64,000 nt of DNA from Orobanche coerulescens (lineage: Eukaryota; Streptophyta; Magnoliopsida; Lamiales; Orobanchaceae). This document shows, piece by piece, positions 60,001-64,000 of the stretch (positions within the stretch are counted from its first letter, which is position 1; each line of letters starts with the position of its first letter). Location of the stretch: assembly GCA_033398695.1 (NCBI GenBank), contig JAWKAU010000217.1, positions 124,001 to 188,000 on the forward strand, written 5' to 3'. The notes below the pieces were generated by a model. The model had not been told where the DNA came from and did no database searches. It worked only from the letters and a program-made list of their open reading frames with translations. The position numbers were made by a program, and so were the translations under genes.

Positions 60001-60560
60001 AGACTGGTTACCTCCGAAGAATGTTAAGGAAATCCGGAGTTTCCTCGGATTAGCGGGTTATTATCGGCGATTTGTGGAAGGATTTTCCAAAATTGCTCAA
60101 CCATTGACGAACCTTTTGCGAAAGGATAAGAAATACACGTGGTCCGACGCGTGTCAGCGGAGTTTTGAGGAACTCAAGAGCCGATTAATGTCAGCACCTG
60201 TACTTTCCTTGCCGCAGGGGACGGAGGGATTTGTGGTTTTTAGTGATGCGTCCGGACAGGGTCTCGGATGTGTGCTCATGCAGGACGGAAAGGTTATTGC
60301 CTATGCTTCACGGCAATTGAGACCTTACGAGGTTAATTATCCGACACACGACCTGGAACTAGCGGTAGTAGTGTTCGCTTTGAAGATTTGGCGTCATTAT
60401 CTTTATGGCGTTACTCGCCGATATTCACCGATCATAAGAGTTTAAAGTATATATTTACTCGAAGGAGTTAAATATGCGGCAGAGACGGTGGTTGGAATTA
60501 ATCAAAGATTATGATATCGAGATCCTTTACCACCCGGGCAAGGCGAACGTTGTCGCGACG
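60001..60560 (+). pseudogene. R8 RNase H
   Basis: In frame with RT to 60445: [19 protein letters not shown], a basic connection, the RNase H core [15 protein letters not shown] (catalytic Asp) and [21 protein letters not shown] shift near 60,413-60,425 then spoils the [10 protein letters not shown] stretch. The end ([11 protein letters not shown]) continues in another frame. This is the segment missing from R5 and R7. Confidence 0.9.
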
Positions 60561-60989
60561 CCTTGAGTCGCAAGTCCGTCAGAGCAGATGCTTGCTCGTC
60601 TAACAATTCGAAGGAGCTTCATAGGAATTTCTTAGACCCGAGATCGAGGTCCGGCTTCAGCGAGTTCGAGGGACGACTTTGTATGTTAGAGATTTCATCG
60701 TCACTCGAGGAGGCAATCCGAGAGAATCGGAGTTCGACCCTTCATTGTTGCGCATCCGTGAGGATGTGACTCAGGGAAAGCCCTCGGATTCGTGGTCCAC
60801 GAGGATGGACTTTTGAGATTTAAGAATCGGTTGTGCGTACGGCTAATGACGAGTTGAAAAACTCGATTTTGAGAGAAGCTCATGCTACCCTTATTCATTC
60901 ATCCGGGGTCCAAAGAAGATGTACAAGGACTTGAAACAAAATTACCGGTGGAGTAATATGAAGCGAGAAGTCGCAGAATTTGTTTCGAG
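60561..60989 (+). pseudogene. R8 RNase H-integrase linker and zinc-binding region, frameshifted
   Basis: Open from 60563 to 60769 with LEISSSLEEAI of the linker, then broken. Compared with R7, the H2C2 region has small deletions (around 60,888 and 60,999), and the CLTC motif has lost its second Cys. The zinc-binding domain is therefore not intact. Confidence 0.82.
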
Positions 60990-62125
60990 ATGCTTAACTC
61001 ACAACAAGTTAAGATTGAACATCAGCGGCCGGCGGGTATGCTGAAACCTCTTCCTATTCCCGAGTGGAAGTGGGAAGACATTTCTATGGATTTCATCACG
61101 AGTTTGCCGACTAGTCGTCGTGGCATGAATACGATCTGGGTGATTGTGGACCGCTTAACAAAATCAGCTCATTTCCTTGAGATCAAGGATACGTGGGGTC
61201 CTGAGAGACTGGCTCAGTTGTTCATCGAGGAGATAGTGAGACTGCACGGTACTCCTAAGAGTATCGTTTCCGATCGTGACGGACGATTTGTGTCTCATTT
61301 TTGGAAATCAGTTCATCGTGCTATGGGAACTCAGCTCAATCTCAGTACCGCCTTTCATCCTCAGTCCGACGGGCAATCAGAGAGGACTATTCAGACATTA
61401 GAGGACATGTTGAGGGCATGCGTCCTCGATTGGAAGGACGATTGGGAAGCCCACCTACCATTGATCGAGTTCACGTATAATAATAGCTGGCATGCTTCCA
61501 TTAAGATGGCACCTTACGAGGCCTTGTACGGTCGTCGTTGTCGGTCTCCTTTGTGTTGGGATGACTTGTCAGAATCAATCGGCACTGAGCCCGATATGCT
61601 TATAGCCACCCGGGAGAAGGTAGCTTTAATCAGGAGTCGTATGTTGATTTCAGTCGGCTGAAATTCTATGCGTATAATCGCTGCCGACCACTAGAGTTCG
61701 AGACGGGTGACCACGTTTTGGTCAAGGTATCCCCGAGTCGAGGTATTTTCCGTTTCGGAAAACGGGGGAAGTTGAGTCCGAGATTCATTGGACCATTTGA
61801 AATTTTGGATCGGGTAGGCGAGTTAGCTTATCGACTGGCTTTACCTCCGGCTTTGAGCAGGATTCATAATGTATTTCACGTCTCTCAGTTGCGGAAGTAT
61901 GTTGCCGACCCGAGTCACATTCTTCAGTTCGACGAAATCGAGATCGCAGATGATCATTCGTACGAGGAGCATCCTGTACGAGTGTTAGAGCGGCGAATCA
62001 AACAGTTGAGGAACAAGACGATCCCTTTGGTCAAGATTCAGTGGTCTAGACACGGAGTCGAAGAGGCCACTTGGGAAACCGAAGAGAGTATGCGGGAGAG
62101 TCATCCCGAGTTGTTTGACCCTTAG
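60990..62125 (+). pseudogene. R8 integrase core, GPY/F module and chromodomain
   Basis: The core frame 60990-61661 has EWKWEDISMDFITSLP, IWVIVDRLTKSAHFLEIK, SDRDGRFVSHFWK and SDGQSERTIQTLED (all three acidic residues), then CWDDLSE. A frameshift around 61,655-61,680 separates it from 61718-62125, which reads VKVSPSRGIFRFGKRGKLS, GPFEILDRVGELAYRLALP (GPY/F), HNVFHVSQLRKYV, then the chromodomain IKQLRNKTIPLVKIQW and EEATWE to the natural stop after PELFDP. Chromodomain integrases are typical of chromoviruses that accumulate in heterochromatin. Only one frameshift separates the two parts. Confidence 0.93.
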
Positions 62126-62148
62126 TTTCGGGGACGAAACTATTTTTT

Positions 62149-62161
62149 AAGGGGGGGAGTA
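62149..62161 (+). other. R8 polypurine tract
   Basis: AAGGGGGGGAGTA directly before TGTAATACCC. Confidence 0.85.
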
Positions 62162-64000
62162 TGTAATACCCATTGTAATTCATTCATTTTCATTCGGTAA
62201 TTATCGATCTGTAATTGTCACTCAGTAATTCTCACTCGTTAATAATCACTCATCATTCTTGACTCATTCATTGGTGTTCACGGTTGGCATGTTGTAATCG
62301 TATATCAGTTACCGATCGGCATGTCATCTCCGTTTAGAGATCGATGGGAGTATTATTATTTTCATCGTGATTGGTAGTCGTATACTGGGAGCATCATCCG
62401 TGGCTTGTGTTAGACTTGTTCATTTTCACATTCATATGTTTTGTCGGATCATTCACCAGTCGTATCGTGGAATCGGAGTTATCGGAATTTTCAACTTGGC
62501 CAGCATCGAGTTACGGCCGTAAGGACTTTGGGTTACGGCCGTAACAAGGGTTCGTGTTTTCAGGCCATTTGGACGAAAGGGACTTACGGCCGTAAGGTCC
62601 TGTGGTACGGCCGTAAGTTGAGCAGGTACGGCCGTAAGGCTGGCCGGTTACGGCCGTACGCGTCCAGCAGGCTACCGAGACATTTTTGGCCGAAGGTGAG
62701 TTACGGCCGTAAGGATGGTGAGATACGGCCGTAAGTGGTGTTCGTAAATTTTGGATGTTGTCGACCAAGGGTGACTTACGGCCGTAAGGGTTGCGGCATA
62801 CGGCCGTAAGTCGGGGAAGGTACGGCCGTAAGGCTTGGCCGGTTACGGCCGTACGCGGCAGGCAGGGTGCCTGGTCATTTCGACGAAGAGGGCTTACGCC
62901 CGTAAGTTTGGCCGGTTACGGCCGTATCATCCGAGTTACGGCCGTAAGGTGTGCGGTTACGGCCGTAAGGGTGTCGACGGATGTTTTTGACGAAGACGGA
63001 TTACGCCCGTAACTCAGGAGCGGTTACGGCCGTAAGTCTGTCGGCAGGCTTTCGGACGAAGCCGAGTTACGGCCGTACGAGTTAGCCGGTTACGGCCGTA
63101 AGGCCGTTGACTTGGAAAGTTACGGCCGTAAGAGGGCCGAGTTACGGCCGTAACTTCCAAGTGATTTAAGGAGTTGGCCGGGTCTTTTCACCACACTTGT
63201 TCATTTTTTCCTTCTTCATCCGAGAGAGAGAGTTGAGAGAGAGATTTTATCATCATCAATCACTTGACTGTGTAATCTTCATCATCTTCATTCCTTTGGG
63301 AAGCTTGGATACTCGTTATAACTCGTGTTCATCGGATCGAAGTGGTTGGATCTTCAAGAGGTAAATTCTTCAACACCTTGGATTTCGATTTTGTGTTAAG
63401 ATATGATGTTTTGGACGTTATAATCATGTTACATGAAGGGATATGTATATGATTATGAGTTTGTATAAGGATTCATTGGATTATTGAGGGATTATTCAAG
63501 AACACTTTGAATATCGAGTTGGATTTGGGGATTTTCGATTAATTGTTGTTATAATCACGTTTTTGGATATTCATAGCGGACTATTGATCGTATTGGAGAT
63601 GTTTTGTTGATTTGAAACACTTCTTGGGGATTTGAAGTTGGTATTGTTGAGGTTTAGTTGTAATCAATCGAAGTTGGCCTCAAAGTGTTCGATATAATGC
63701 CCCAATGAACTTGGTTTAATCGTATCGACGTCTTGAGTTCGTTATATTCGTGTTTAATTCGTTTATTAATCGGATTGTTGGTAATTGTATTGAATTAAGG
63801 TTGTTCGAGCGACCGACACTTCATTTAGGACATTTGTTCGAGGAAGGACTTTCTTCATCGGTATTGTGTAAGTTAATTCTTACTCGGTTAAAAGGATATT
63901 CATACCTTTTGTTGTTGATCATTCATAATCATAACTCATTCATCATTGTATTAATCACATTGAGACTTGTAATTGTCGAATAATCCCTTCATTAATAAGG
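62162..64000 (+). repeat. R8 3' LTR, cut by window edge
   Basis: It aligns with 54315 onward for 1,839 bp. It differs at the very start (TACCCATTG against TACCCGGCTG) and at clustered CAG/CTG/CCGG spots. The palindrome cluster is 62511-63153. Confidence 0.94.
62511..63153 (+). promoter_or_regulatory. R8 3' LTR TTACGGCCGTAA cluster
   Basis: Co-linear with 54665-55301. Two places where the 5' copy has GATTCTGG-like or shortened sequence are regular TTACGGCCGTAA-type units here (about 62,838 and 62,893). Confidence 0.55.

Larger units (their letters stand above)
54315..64000 (+). mobile_element. R8: near-complete Ty3/gypsy chromovirus, cut by window edge
   Basis: Plus orientation: 5' LTR 54315-56959, primer site 56964-56975, gag 57430-58698, protease-RT-RNase H 58781-60445, integrase 60990-62125, polypurine tract 62149-62161, 3' LTR 62162 onward. 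Unlike R5 and R7 it keeps the Gag capsid region, the protease-RT linker and RNase H, so it represents the fuller form of that group. It still has stops at 59552 and 59957 and several frameshifts. The right flank and target duplication lie outside the window. Confidence 0.93.

Overview
The window is plant nuclear heterochromatin, probably centromeric or pericentromeric. It contains no identifiable host gene, rRNA gene, tRNA gene or CRISPR array. Two kinds of sequence fill it. The first is a tandem satellite with a 163-bp monomer, about 14.1 kb and roughly 86 monomers in four blocks. The second is a set of long LTR retrotransposons inserted into that satellite or into each other. The elements carry initiator-Met tRNA primer sites, 2.3-3.5 kb LTRs, the order gag-PR-RT-RNase H-integrase, a GPY/F module and a C-terminal chromodomain. 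That is Ty3/gypsy chromovirus organisation and looks most like the Tekay/Del clade. The host is a seed plant and I would guess a eudicot; the species cannot be told from the sequence.

Layout (element names are mine). R1 (1-2089) is the 5' end of a minus-strand element cut by the window edge. It sits inside R2 (2090-2770), the end of another LTR. Satellite block 1 is 2771-4765. R3 (4766-14413) is a complete minus-strand element with a perfect CATGT target-site duplication. Satellite block 2 is 14414-23113. R4 (23114-30831) is a minus-strand deletion derivative with no recognisable coding sequence. Satellite block 3 is 30832-31246. R5 (31247-40902) is a complete minus-strand element with a TGATA duplication and a badly decayed interior. 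Satellite block 4 is 40903-43909. R6 (43910-44555 plus 53812-54314) is an R4-type LTR piece split by the plus-strand element R7 (44556-53811, TAATA duplication) and broken off by the plus-strand element R8 (54315 to the window end).

How the parts relate. R1 and R3 are one family. R4 and R6 are a second family that shares LTR modules with R3. R5, R7 and R8 are a third group. R5 and R7 share the same three internal lesions: loss of the gag capsid region, loss of most of RNase H, and a 56-bp minisatellite between protease and reverse transcriptase. Both still integrated with target-site duplications, so a defective lineage was probably mobilised in trans by a fuller relative such as R8. No element here is autonomous as read, because every polyprotein has stops or frameshifts. 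The most striking non-coding pattern is a dense cluster of short palindromes just upstream of the likely promoter in every well-preserved LTR, built from three unrelated core sequences in different families. I found no gene system outside retrotransposon and satellite biology.
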